A stretch of 24,524 bases of DNA from Gammaproteobacteria bacterium (GCA_026197015.1 JAPHRB010000166.1:1-24524); one strand, 5' to 3'; shown: positions 16,154 through 23,812, counted from the stretch's first letter. A program made the numbers and translations. The notes: generated by a model not told the origin, from the letters alone.

Positions 16154-16689
16154 CTAAGCGTTTCTGCGACTTCTAGCAACTGAGATCTATACTTTATATT
16201 TGATTTAATGCTTTTATCTACATTAATTTCAAACTTTATTTTATTTTTAATTCTTACAAAACCAATCATTCCTCCGTCTAACGCAAACCCATCTATATCA
16301 CTAACAGTTAACACAACACTATCACCAATTTTTTTTATAATATCCTTATGTTCATTATTTTTGGTTTTGCTAATATAAATAATATGACATTGATTCCCTT
16401 CAATATAAGATTTCGAATAGATTATTTTAATCTTCTTATTTTTTATTTTTTTATTTGAAATTTTATCAAGACTATCGTCGAATGGACTTTCACCAATGAC
16501 ACAGATATTAAAGTTATCAGCTGTTTTAATAACCTGTTCAGGCCAGTATATAAATCTGGCAAAATTCAGTAGATACGCTGCTTTTAACTGGTACTCTCGA
16601 TTTAAATCTGCATGCACTGAAGCACACCAGCTCATTGACACCAGTATTAATAGAAAACAATTTAGTAAAATGAAACTTAGTTTATTCAT
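16150..16689 (-). CDS. YfiR-like periplasmic regulator (DUF4154)
   Basis: The 179-residue precursor has a signal peptide of about 27 residues, with cleavage likely after SVHA. The mature part fits the YfiR family: YQLKAAYLLNFARFIYWPE at the start, NICVIGESPFDDSL, CHIIYISK, VVLTVSDIDGFALDGGMIGFV, IKFEINVDKSIKS and SQLLEVAE. In Pseudomonas, YfiR sits in the periplasm and holds the diguanylate cyclase YfiN inactive. Cys63 and Cys101 match the first conserved cysteine pair; a second pair reported for P. aeruginosa YfiR is absent. Here the gene is coupled to a histidine kinase with a similar periplasmic domain, so I infer it controls that kinase. The middle of the gene is extremely AT-rich. Confidence 0.9.
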   Translation of the reverse strand: MNKLSFILLNCFLLILVSMSWCASVHADLNREYQLKAAYLLNFARFIYWPEQVIKTADNFNICVIGESPFDDSLDKISNKKIKNKKIKIIYSKSYIEGNQCHIIYISKTKNNEHKDIIKKIGDSVVLTVSDIDGFALDGGMIGFVRIKNKIKFEINVDKSIKSNIKYRSQLLEVAETLR

Positions 16690-16742
16690 TTAAAACAAAA
16701 CTTACACTTCAATTCATATAACATCCTTTGTTTTATCCCTTC

Positions 16743-17123
16743 TTATCTATTCTTATCTGCTAAATCTTTTCTAAGTTTATCAACATTATTATGACAATCA
16801 TCTAAATTAGTTGTCAGTGCTCTTATGTGAGCTTTGTGTTCGCTTGTCTTTCCTGCTCTCCTTGTCATGGCTAATGCCATTTGTTGAGCTTCATCCGCAT
16901 CAAAGGGTTTTTTCAATACCAGAAGATGATCTGATGGACCTAAAATATCGATAATGTCTACCCAAGAATAATCTGAATAGGCAGTACATATAACAATTTC
17001 CATCGACGGGTATTGCTCCCATATTTTTGAAATTGTTTTTATTCCATCCAGACCTGGTGGCATCCTTACATCCATAAACACTAATGAATACCCTTCACCT
17101 TCTAATTCGGCTTTTTCAATCAT
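16743..17123 (-). CDS. Response regulator receiver, C-terminal half (split by frameshift)
   Basis: This frame continues the receiver begun at 17326 but is shifted by one base. It carries the phospho-acceptor Asp18 of this fragment (VFMDVRMPPGLDG), the IVICTAYSDYSW segment and LLVLKKPFDADEAQ, then a 40-residue charged tail (TSEHKAHIRALTTNLDDCHNNV-) likely to form a coiled coil. The ATG at 17123 overlaps the stop of the upstream frame (ATGA), so re-initiation could in principle make this half as a separate protein. It lacks the first strand and the acidic pair, and so could not fold as a normal receiver alone. No output domain follows. Confidence 0.75.
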   Translation of the reverse strand: MIEKAELEGEGYSLVFMDVRMPPGLDGIKTISKIWEQYPSMEIVICTAYSDYSWVDIIDILGPSDHLLVLKKPFDADEAQQMALAMTRRAGKTSEHKAHIRALTTNLDDCHNNVDKLRKDLADKNR

Positions 17124-17326
17124 TTCAAAGCGTCCTCACCTTGAAATGCTGACTCAAGCTCATAATGAATATCTTTATAAACAGGATCCTGTTCAGTTTT
17201 ACCAAACAGGCTATCAGCCATTTCGTCCAGATCTTTGCCGCTACGCTCATTAGTCATCAGTATCTTACGAAAGTCTTCGTGTATTGAGGGGCTGTCATCA
17301 ACAATTAAGATTCTATTATTTTTCAT
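17120..17326 (-). CDS. Response regulator receiver, N-terminal half (split by frameshift)
   Basis: This first gene of the signalling operon encodes the start of a receiver: ILIVDDSPSIHEDFRKIL with the acidic pair, a roughly 30-residue insertion (SGKDLDEMADSLFG), then ELESAFQGEDALK and a TGA. The same order, HEDFRKIL to SAYQGEE, is seen in the REC domain of the GGDEF-EAL protein at the other end of the operon. In that homologue the protein runs straight on into the acceptor region, which here lies in the -1 frame. Joined, the two frames would give a receiver of about 195 residues with a coiled-coil tail. The ATG at 17326 has GAG 7 nt before it; a GTG at 17338 is an alternative start. Confidence 0.75.
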   Translation of the reverse strand: MKNNRILIVDDSPSIHEDFRKILMTNERSGKDLDEMADSLFGKTEQDPVYKDIHYELESAFQGEDALK

Positions 17327-17370
17327 AACTACGCTCACTACTATTTCTTCAAATTACCGATGAAGTTGTT

Positions 17371-17391
17371 TGATTTATAAGACATAAATCA
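17371..17391. repeat. Inverted repeat in divergent promoter region, possible operator
   Basis: TGATTTAT and ATAAATCA form a perfect 8-bp inverted repeat with a 5-nt spacer, in the region of about 140 nt between the signalling operon (minus) and the acetyltransferase gene (plus). A plus-strand promoter TTGATT (17370-17375), 16 nt, TAAAAT (17392-17397) would overlap it. A regulator bound here could affect one or both directions. No specific regulator is suggested. Confidence 0.35.
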
Positions 17392-17468
17392 TAAAATAAT
17401 GATTATTCTTTCATATTACATAGAATAGACCTATTTTAGGTACATTGCTGACCTTTTGGAGATCGAAA

Positions 17469-17939
17469 TTGATCAATATTGACTATTTAGGATGTCATTC
17501 TCAATTTACATCCATACTCGCCCAATGGCATCAGGATGAGTGGAGCAAGATTAATCCTGGCTTAACCACCAGTAAACGCATTGATCTATATAATTCATAC
17601 AAAAGTGAAGCCGCTATTCCCAGCTGTTTAATTGCAATTTCTGACGATAAACTGGCTGGTTCAGCTAGTTTGGTGATTTCTGATATGGATACACACGACC
17701 ATCTCACACCCTGGCTCGCTAGCGTTTATGTTCATGAAAATTTCCGCTCTCAGGGCATTGCTAGCCAGCTTATACAACGAATCATAGAAAATGCGCATCA
17801 GTGTGGTGCTAAAATTTTATACTTATTTACAGCTGATCAATCCAGCTTTTACATGAAGCGCGGCTGGAATAAACTTGAAACTACTGAATATCATGGTGAA
17901 CTAGTCGACATTATGTATTACGACCTAAACTCCATTTAA
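17469..17939 (+). CDS. GNAT family N-acetyltransferase
   Basis: GNAT enzymes move an acetyl group from acetyl-CoA to an amine on a small molecule or protein. The product (156 residues) has the GNAT core: CLIAISDDKLAGSASLVISDMD (beta strands 2-4), LASVYVHENFRSQGIASQLIQRIIENA with the acetyl-CoA pyrophosphate loop (R-SQGIA), and the closing YLFTADQSSFYMKRGWNKLET. The substrate is unknown. The start is a TTG at 17469, chosen because GGAGA lies about 8 nt before it; the TTG at 17445 has no such site. It is the first of three closely spaced plus-strand genes. Confidence 0.88.
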   Translation: MINIDYLGCHSQFTSILAQWHQDEWSKINPGLTTSKRIDLYNSYKSEAAIPSCLIAISDDKLAGSASLVISDMDTHDHLTPWLASVYVHENFRSQGIASQLIQRIIENAHQCGAKILYLFTADQSSFYMKRGWNKLETTEYHGELVDIMYYDLNSI

Positions 17940-17964
17940 TTTTTACCCGCGAGCTGCAAACTAA

Positions 17965-18483
17965 ATGAATGACTTAAAGAACTTTACCTTATACACCCAT
18001 ATACTCGACGATAACGAAGAGATCAATCAACAACTTGTTAACGGCCTCAATACATACATCAATCAAGATACAACACGAAAATCACATCACTTTCTTGGCC
18101 GTTATGAAAACATCTATATTGATATAGACAAGATCCCGGCACTCTCTCTTATTATCGATGCGGCTATAAGGCAGGGCGCTCACATTCTAGACTGCCCTGC
18201 AAAAGAGCTTAAAGCCGGCCTCTGGTTCAATATAATGAATCCTGGAGATAAAACCACTTTACATCGCCACGATGATTATGATGAACGACTATCTGCTGTA
18301 TATTACGTGCAGGTTGCAGAGAATTCTGGCACACTGCACCTCAAGAAACAGCCTGTTGATATACAGGTCACGCCCAAACAAGGTATGTTTGTTTTTTTCC
18401 TGCCTGATATGCCTCATGAAGTAAGCGAAAATTTAAGTCAACAATGCCGTATATCTCTAGGCATTAACATTGGTCCAGCTTAA
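17965..18483 (+). CDS. Putative 2OG-Fe(II) oxygenase
   Basis: The 172-residue protein has a double-stranded beta-helix pattern resembling the 2OG-FeII_Oxy_5 family. GLWFNIMNPGDKTTLHRHDDYDERLSAVYYVQ holds the metal motif His102-x-Asp104, SGTLHL lies in the middle, and FFLPDMPHEVSEN gives the distal His151, followed by CRISLGINI with Arg162 as the likely 2-oxoglutarate anchor. Such enzymes hydroxylate or otherwise oxidise a substrate using O2, Fe(II) and 2-oxoglutarate; the substrate cannot be inferred. The first 80 residues are less conserved and may carry specificity. It follows the acetyltransferase gene by 25 nt and precedes the SRPBCC-like gene by 9 nt, so the three are likely co-transcribed. 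Confidence 0.83.
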   Translation: MNDLKNFTLYTHILDDNEEINQQLVNGLNTYINQDTTRKSHHFLGRYENIYIDIDKIPALSLIIDAAIRQGAHILDCPAKELKAGLWFNIMNPGDKTTLHRHDDYDERLSAVYYVQVAENSGTLHLKKQPVDIQVTPKQGMFVFFLPDMPHEVSENLSQQCRISLGINIGPA

Positions 18484-18492
18484 GTATTTTTT

Positions 18493-19023
18493 ATGAAACG
18501 ATCTGCAATTATTTTTACCCTACTCATCTCATTTATTGGCGGAATCATCTGGTATGGAAAGTCATTACCTGAACTAAGCCATATTAGTTCGAGCCAGACT
18601 TTTAATCGCCCAACAAACTACATCTGGCAATTAATTTTTGAATATAACCGTTATCCTGAATGGCGCGAGAATGTATATGCTATTGAAATAATACCTAATA
18701 CAACTAAGTACGAAGCATGGAAAGAAATTGATGAAGACGGTAACACAACGCCATATCAACTGGTCGAGTTTAATCATAACCAATATATCATTATGGAAGA
18801 AACAGGAACCACTAATAAAACATCTGGAAAATGGCACTTTGAGGTGATGGCAAGTGAAGACGGAGAGTCAAGCACGCTGAAAATAACCGAAGACCGGTTA
18901 TTCCCAGACTTATTACCCAGAGTGGTAAATCACTTATTAAATACGAGCACAGTTAAAATTGATGCCTATTTCCGCTCAATCAATAACAAAATAATGGGCG
19001 ATGTTATTCGTAATCGAAAATAA
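18493..19023 (+). CDS. Membrane-anchored SRPBCC (START-like) protein
   Basis: The 176-residue protein starts with a hydrophobic helix at about 5-22 (AIIFTLLISFIGGIIWYG) that probably anchors it in the inner membrane with the rest outside. The remainder looks like an SRPBCC/polyketide-cyclase fold: SSSQTFNRPTNYIWQLIFEYNRYPEWRENVYAIE is the typical opening helix-grip segment, followed by beta strands (YQLVEFNHNQYIIMEE, GKWHFEVMASEDG-STLKITEDR) and a final long helix (RVVNHLLNTSTVKIDAYFRSI). Such folds make a cavity for a lipid or other hydrophobic ligand. The function is unknown. It ends 5 nt from the convergent sucD stop, with no terminator between them. Confidence 0.75.
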   Translation: MKRSAIIFTLLISFIGGIIWYGKSLPELSHISSSQTFNRPTNYIWQLIFEYNRYPEWRENVYAIEIIPNTTKYEAWKEIDEDGNTTPYQLVEFNHNQYIIMEETGTTNKTSGKWHFEVMASEDGESSTLKITEDRLFPDLLPRVVNHLLNTSTVKIDAYFRSINNKIMGDVIRNRK

Positions 19024-19028
19024 AACAA

Positions 19029-19904
19029 TTATTTCCAGCCCGTTGCTTCAGCAACAGCAGCGCCTAACCCGGCAGGTGAATGAGTAGTTGTTATACCAGC
19101 CGCCTCTAGCGCTTTAAACTTTTCTTGCGCTGTACCTTTACCACCGGAAATAATGGCACCCGCATGACCCATGCGCTTACCCTTCGGCGCTGTACCACCC
19201 GCTATAAAACCGGCAACAGGTTTAGAAACATTAGCTTGAATAAATTCAGCCGCTTCTTCTTCAGCTGTTCCACCAATTTCACCTACCATTAAAATAGCTT
19301 CTGTTTCAGGGTCTTCTTCAAATAGCTGTAAGCAGTCTACAAAATTCATGCCTGGAATTGGGTCACCACCTATACCAATGCAGGTAGTTTGCCCAAAGCC
19401 CAAATCTGTTGTTTGCTTAACAGCTTCATAGGTCAGTGTGCCAGAGCGAGAAACAATACCGACTTTACCTGGTTTATGAATTTCACCAGGCATAATGCCA
19501 ATTTTACACTCGCCCGGTGTAATAATCCCCGGGCAGTTGGGGCCAATCAATTTAATGCCGGCCTGGTCAACTACAATTTTGACTTCTAACATATCAAGAG
19601 TGGGAATGCCTTCTGTAATACATACGATGAGTTCTATGCCTGCATCGACAGCTTCCAGAATTGAATCTTTACAAAATGGCGCCGGAACATAAATAACAGA
19701 TGCCGTTGCCGCAGTATGATTAACGGCATCACGCACGGTATTAAATACCGGTAAATTAAGGTGTGTTTGCCCGCCTTTGCCCGGCGTTACACCGCCGACC
19801 ATTTGTGTACCATATGCCAGCGCCTGCTCGGAATGAAATGTACCCTGCTTACCGGTAAAACCCTGGCATATTACTTTTGTTTCACTATTAATTAATACGC
19901 TCAT
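19029..19904 (-). CDS. sucD: Succinate-CoA ligase (ADP-forming) alpha subunit
   Basis: SucD with SucC interconverts succinyl-CoA and succinate with formation of ATP or GTP, the substrate-level phosphorylation step of the TCA cycle. The 291-residue length is standard. It has the CoA-binding Rossmann start KVICQGFTGKQGTFHSEQA, YVPAPFCKD, IGPNCPGIITPGECKIGIMPG, VSRSGTLTYEAV, GIGGDPIPGMNF, and the phosphohistidine loop KGKRMGHAGAIISGGKGTA, where His247 is phosphorylated. The ATG overlaps the sucC stop by one base (TAATG), so the subunits are made in step. It is the last gene of the suc cluster. Confidence 0.98.
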   Translation of the reverse strand: MSVLINSETKVICQGFTGKQGTFHSEQALAYGTQMVGGVTPGKGGQTHLNLPVFNTVRDAVNHTAATASVIYVPAPFCKDSILEAVDAGIELIVCITEGIPTLDMLEVKIVVDQAGIKLIGPNCPGIITPGECKIGIMPGEIHKPGKVGIVSRSGTLTYEAVKQTTDLGFGQTTCIGIGGDPIPGMNFVDCLQLFEEDPETEAILMVGEIGGTAEEEAAEFIQANVSKPVAGFIAGGTAPKGKRMGHAGAIISGGKGTAQEKFKALEAAGITTTHSPAGLGAAVAEATGWK

Positions 19905-21073
19905 TATTTTAACCCTTTAGCTGCTGCCACAGCTTTTTCAGCGGCATCAGTTAAACCTGTTGCTGCAATTATATTAAGCCCACTACCCTTTAGTATTTTC
20001 GAACCTAACTGTGCGTTATTACCTTCCAGCCGAACCACAATAGGGACTTTAACGCCGACTTCTTCAATTGCACCTACAATTCCCTCTGCAATTAAATCAC
20101 AACGAACAATGCCACCAAAAATATTCACCAGAACAGTTTTTACTTTTTTATCTGATAAAATAATTTTGAACGCTTCTGCCACCCTTTCACTGGTTGCTCC
20201 ACCCCCCACATCAAGAAAGTTCGCAGGATCGCCACCATGTAATTTAATTAAATCCATGGTTGCCATTGCCAGCCCGGCCCCATTTACCATACAACCTATA
20301 CTGCCATCTAATGCTATGTAGTTAAGATCCCATTCCTTAGCTCTATTTTCACGCTCGTCTTCCTGTGAAGCATCACGCATTTCCATTAACTCTGGTTGAC
20401 GATAAATTGCATTATCATCAACATTTATCTTTCCATCCAGACACAATAAATTGCCTTCTTTAGTAACAACCAGTGGGTTGATTTCCAGTAGACCCAAATC
20501 TTTATCAACAAACAACCTGGCCAACCCCGAAAGTAATTTTGTAAACTGTTTTATCTGGTTGCCATGCAAACCTAAACCAAATGCCAGCTTACGACATTGA
20601 TAAGGCATCAAACCCAACATAGGATCAACCGTTGTGCGTAGAATTTTTTCTGGTGACTCTTCAGCAACTTTCTCGATTTCAACGCCGCCTTCTGTTGATG
20701 CCATAACAACAACGCGACGTGTAGCTCTATCAATAACCGCACCCAAATATAATTCACGTTCAATATTACAGGTTTCTTCAATCAGCACGTGGTTAACTGG
20801 CTGACCATCTTTATCAGTTTGAAATGTAACCAGATTAGTACCTAACATTTCTCCAACAAAATGTGTGACTTCGCTTTTTTTATCAGTCAGCTTCACGCCA
20901 CCCGCTTTACCACGTCCGCCGGCATGCACCTGTGCCTTTACCACCCAACGATCAGTATCTAACGCATCTAAAGCCGCAGAAACATCACCTACAGAACTCA
21001 CCACTCGGTTATCTGGAACAGGCATGCCGTATTGTTGAAACAAATGTTTTGACTGATATTCATGTAAATTCAT
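19904..21073 (-). CDS. sucC: Succinate-CoA ligase (ADP-forming) beta subunit
   Basis: SucC carries the nucleotide site of succinyl-CoA synthetase. The 389 residues begin MNLHEYQSKHLFQQYGMPVP and show an ATP-grasp domain: WVVKAQVHAGGRGKAGGVKL, EETCNIERELYLGAVIDRATRRVVVMASTEGGV, and LLEINPLVVTKEGNLLCLDGKINVDDNA with the metal-binding residues. The C-terminal ligase domain has GAGLAMATMDLIKLHGGDPANFLDVGGGA, NIFGGIVRCDLIA and VRLEGNNAQLG. GGAG lies before the ATG. It follows lpd by 89 nt, so either read-through from sucAB-lpd or a separate promoter in that gap is possible; I see no clear terminator there. Confidence 0.98.
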   Translation of the reverse strand: MNLHEYQSKHLFQQYGMPVPDNRVVSSVGDVSAALDALDTDRWVVKAQVHAGGRGKAGGVKLTDKKSEVTHFVGEMLGTNLVTFQTDKDGQPVNHVLIEETCNIERELYLGAVIDRATRRVVVMASTEGGVEIEKVAEESPEKILRTTVDPMLGLMPYQCRKLAFGLGLHGNQIKQFTKLLSGLARLFVDKDLGLLEINPLVVTKEGNLLCLDGKINVDDNAIYRQPELMEMRDASQEDERENRAKEWDLNYIALDGSIGCMVNGAGLAMATMDLIKLHGGDPANFLDVGGGATSERVAEAFKIILSDKKVKTVLVNIFGGIVRCDLIAEGIVGAIEEVGVKVPIVVRLEGNNAQLGSKILKGSGLNIIAATGLTDAAEKAVAAAKGLK

Positions 21074-21162
21074 TATTTTCTCCGTATAACTTAATAAAAA
21101 ATCACTGCTAATAAATTCGGTAATTGATTATTAATTTATTTCAATTATCTTTAATCAAGTTA

Positions 21163-22605
21163 TCAAGGTTTTTTCTGTACAATATGTATTGCACGATTAT
21201 CCACCGCAAACGCAGCTTCATGTATTGCTTCAGAAAGTGTAGGGTGTGCAAAAACTGTTAATGCTATATCTTCCGTACTTGCACCCAACGCCATTGCAGT
21301 AACTGCCTGAGAAATTAACTCAGATGCATTTAAACCCATAATATGAACGCCAAGTATTCGATCTGTTTCACTGTGCGATAATATTTTAACCAAACCGCTG
21401 GTGTCACCATGGGCTTTAGCGCGACCACTCGCTACAAAGGGAAACATTCCAGCTTTATAACTTTCACCAGCCGCTTTAAGCTGTTGTTCGGTTTTTCCGA
21501 CCCAGGCGATTTCAGGGTGAGTATAAATCACTGACGGAATCAAGTCATAATTCATTACTCCATGATTTCCCGCTATCAACTCCGCGACCATCATGCCTTC
21601 CTCTGACCCTTTATGTGCCAGCATGGGGCCACGCACAACATCACCAATTGCATACACTCCCGGTTGTGATGTTTCACACTTATCATTCACATGAATAAAA
21701 CCACGCTCATCTAGTATGAGCTCAGCCTCTTCATCAAAAATATAATCTGTATTTGGCTTGCGCCCAACAGCAACAATCAATTTATCAAATACGCTTAGAT
21801 GATCACCTGCCTCATCCTGATAAGACACTTCTACCTGTTTTATTTTATTTACTGTTTTTACCTGCGCCTGCAAGAGACGAGCATTTAACTTTATATCTAA
21901 ACCCTGTTTTTTATACAAACGCTGTGCATCACGTGCAATTTTCAAATCAACCATTGGCAAAAAAACATCCTGCGCTTCTAAAACAGTTACCTCTGAACCA
22001 AGCCGTCGCCAGACACTGCCCAACTCTAAACCAATAACACCCGCACCAATGACACCTACTTTTTGAGGCACCGATTCAAATGACAAAGCCCCCGTTGAAT
22101 CGACTATAAAATTCTCTGTTAACGGCGCCACATTCAACTCAACTGAACTTGAGCCACTGGCTATAATTATATTTTCTGAACTAAAGGTACTTTTATCTTT
22201 TCCATTTACCACTTCAACTTTTTTATCTGCGAGTAACTTAGCTGTACCTGTTATAACCTTAACTTTATTTGCTTTTAACAAAGCACCTATACCCGATGTT
22301 AACTCAGATACTATTTTATTTTTTCTTGCCATCATAGTTTCAAGGTCCAGCTCAACCGAGCCTAACTTGATACCGTGCTCACTAAAATTATGACTCGCCT
22401 GTTCAAACAGCTCTGATGACTGCAACAAGGCTTTAGATGGAATACAACCAACATTCAAACAGGTACCGCCTAATGAAAGAACACCCTGTTCATCTAACCA
22501 GTTATCAACACAGGCAACATTAAAACCTAACTGCGCACAGCGAATTGCCGCAACATAACCTGCAGGACCCGCACCAATCACAATAACATCAAAATCAGTA
22601 GCCAT
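21163..22605 (-). CDS. lpd: Dihydrolipoyl dehydrogenase (E3)
   Basis: E3 is the FAD enzyme that reoxidises dihydrolipoyl groups of 2-oxo acid dehydrogenases, reducing NAD+. The 480-residue product begins MATDFDVIVIGAGPAGYVAA (FAD site). The redox-active disulfide is Cys49/Cys54 in GGTCLNVGCIPSKAL, the NAD site is VGVIGAGVIGLELGSVW, the second FAD motif is GVYAIGDVVRGPMLAHKG, and the C-terminal active-site pair is in FAHPTLSEAIHEAA. A start at 22647 would add 14 residues read through the end of sucB and is unlikely; ATG 22605 is one base after the sucB stop. Placed directly after sucB, this E3 probably serves the 2-oxoglutarate dehydrogenase complex. Confidence 0.97.
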   Translation of the reverse strand: MATDFDVIVIGAGPAGYVAAIRCAQLGFNVACVDNWLDEQGVLSLGGTCLNVGCIPSKALLQSSELFEQASHNFSEHGIKLGSVELDLETMMARKNKIVSELTSGIGALLKANKVKVITGTAKLLADKKVEVVNGKDKSTFSSENIIIASGSSSVELNVAPLTENFIVDSTGALSFESVPQKVGVIGAGVIGLELGSVWRRLGSEVTVLEAQDVFLPMVDLKIARDAQRLYKKQGLDIKLNARLLQAQVKTVNKIKQVEVSYQDEAGDHLSVFDKLIVAVGRKPNTDYIFDEEAELILDERGFIHVNDKCETSQPGVYAIGDVVRGPMLAHKGSEEGMMVAELIAGNHGVMNYDLIPSVIYTHPEIAWVGKTEQQLKAAGESYKAGMFPFVASGRAKAHGDTSGLVKILSHSETDRILGVHIMGLNASELISQAVTAMALGASTEDIALTVFAHPTLSEAIHEAAFAVDNRAIHIVQKKP

Positions 22606-22606
22606 A

Positions 22607-23812
22607 TTAAACACCAACCAATATACGCGCAGGGTCTTCCAGGACATCTTTTATGGTAACTAAAAACTGCACCGCTTCTGCTCCATCAATTATGCGATGA
22701 TCATAAGATAATGCCAGATACATAATTGGCTGCGCAACAATTTCACCGTTATCAACCATCGCTCTCTGCTGAATTTTGTGCATACCTAATATACCACTTT
22801 GAGGTGGATTTATAATCGGAGTAGATAACATTGAACCAAATACCCCCCCGTTAGTGAGTGAAAAAGTTCCTCCTGTCATATCGTCAATGCTCAATTTATT
22901 GTTTTTTGCTTTATCTACCAATACAGCTATGCCTTTTTCAATTTCAGCCAGACTCATTTGATCAGCATTACGTAATACCGGAACCACCAGCCCTCTGGGT
23001 GACGCAATTGCAACACCAATATCAAAATAACCATGATATACAATATCTGCACCATCAATTGAAGCATTAACAGCCGGAAATCTTTTTAAAGCTTCAACAC
23101 TTGCTTTAACAAAAAATGACATAAAACCTAATTTAACATCATATTTTTTAGCAAATAAATCTTTGTACTTATTCCGTAAATCCATTACTGGCTGCATATT
23201 GACTTCATTAAACGTAGTTAATATTGCTGAATTATGCTGTGCATCTAATAATCGTTCTGCAATTCGTGAACGCAGCCGCGTCATCGGTACTCGTTTTTCG
23301 ATTCTGTCCTGTTGATTATCTTGCAGATTAATTTTCTCACTAACTTCTTCGCTGGCATCTAACTTTTGCGGAAGCTCTACTTCTGCTTTTTCTTCGTTTG
23401 TTTTCAGTTGCGGCTTTTGCAAATATGCCAGAACATCCTCTTTTAAAACTCGCCCAGACTTTCCACTACCTGTTATTTCATCAGCGTTAAGTTTATTTTC
23501 AGCAATCATCTTTTCTGCTGATGGCGTAATAATTACATCATTAGCTTTTTCCACTTCTATTTTTCTGTCTGAATCTTGCTCATCAATAGTTAGTAATAAC
23601 TGACCAGCCGTTACAACATCACCTTCTTTCTGATGAATTTCTCCAATCACACCATCAACAGGTGCTGGCACTTCAAGCACTACTTTATCTGTTTCAAGAT
23701 CAACCAGAGACTCATCACGTTTTACTGTATCCCCAGGCTGCTTTCTCCAACTAACAATAGTGGCATCAGAAACCGATTCTGGTAAATCTGGTACTTTTAC
23801 TTTAATCGACAT
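22607..23812 (-). CDS. sucB: 2-oxoglutarate dehydrogenase E2, dihydrolipoyllysine succinyltransferase
   Basis: SucB forms the core of the 2-oxoglutarate dehydrogenase complex and passes the succinyl group from lipoamide to CoA. The 401-residue protein has one lipoyl domain (about 1-77, lipoylated Lys43 in DLETDKVVLEV). A peripheral-subunit binding domain follows at about 94-131 (ITPSAEKMIAENKLN, GSGKSGRVLKEDVLAYL), then a charged linker, then the catalytic domain (about 170-401) with KRVPMTRLRSRIAERLLDAQ, TFNEVNM, GFMSFFVKA, GGTFSLTNGGVFGS and the active-site YDHRIIDGAEAVQF. AGGA precedes the ATG. It lies 118 nt after sucA and 1 nt before lpd. Confidence 0.98.
   Translation of the reverse strand: MSIKVKVPDLPESVSDATIVSWRKQPGDTVKRDESLVDLETDKVVLEVPAPVDGVIGEIHQKEGDVVTAGQLLLTIDEQDSDRKIEVEKANDVIITPSAEKMIAENKLNADEITGSGKSGRVLKEDVLAYLQKPQLKTNEEKAEVELPQKLDASEEVSEKINLQDNQQDRIEKRVPMTRLRSRIAERLLDAQHNSAILTTFNEVNMQPVMDLRNKYKDLFAKKYDVKLGFMSFFVKASVEALKRFPAVNASIDGADIVYHGYFDIGVAIASPRGLVVPVLRNADQMSLAEIEKGIAVLVDKAKNNKLSIDDMTGGTFSLTNGGVFGSMLSTPIINPPQSGILGMHKIQQRAMVDNGEIVAQPIMYLALSYDHRIIDGAEAVQFLVTIKDVLEDPARILVGV

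Noticed and set aside
17118..17130. Programmed -1 frameshifting in the receiver gene
   Set aside because: The bases TTTGAAA before the TGA do not form a canonical X-XXY-YYZ slippery site, and I see no convincing downstream stem. Loss of one base in a short A run is simpler.
17395..17407. Fur-box-like AATAATGATTATT
   Set aside because: Only the central ATAAT-G-ATTAT matches a 7-1-7 Fur site; the outer bases do not, and AT-rich intergenic DNA gives such matches by chance. Neighbouring genes have no iron theme.
22606..22647. Upstream start for lpd adding 14 residues
   Set aside because: The extra residues overlap the end of sucB and do not belong to the family; the ATG at 22605 begins the conserved FAD motif region.
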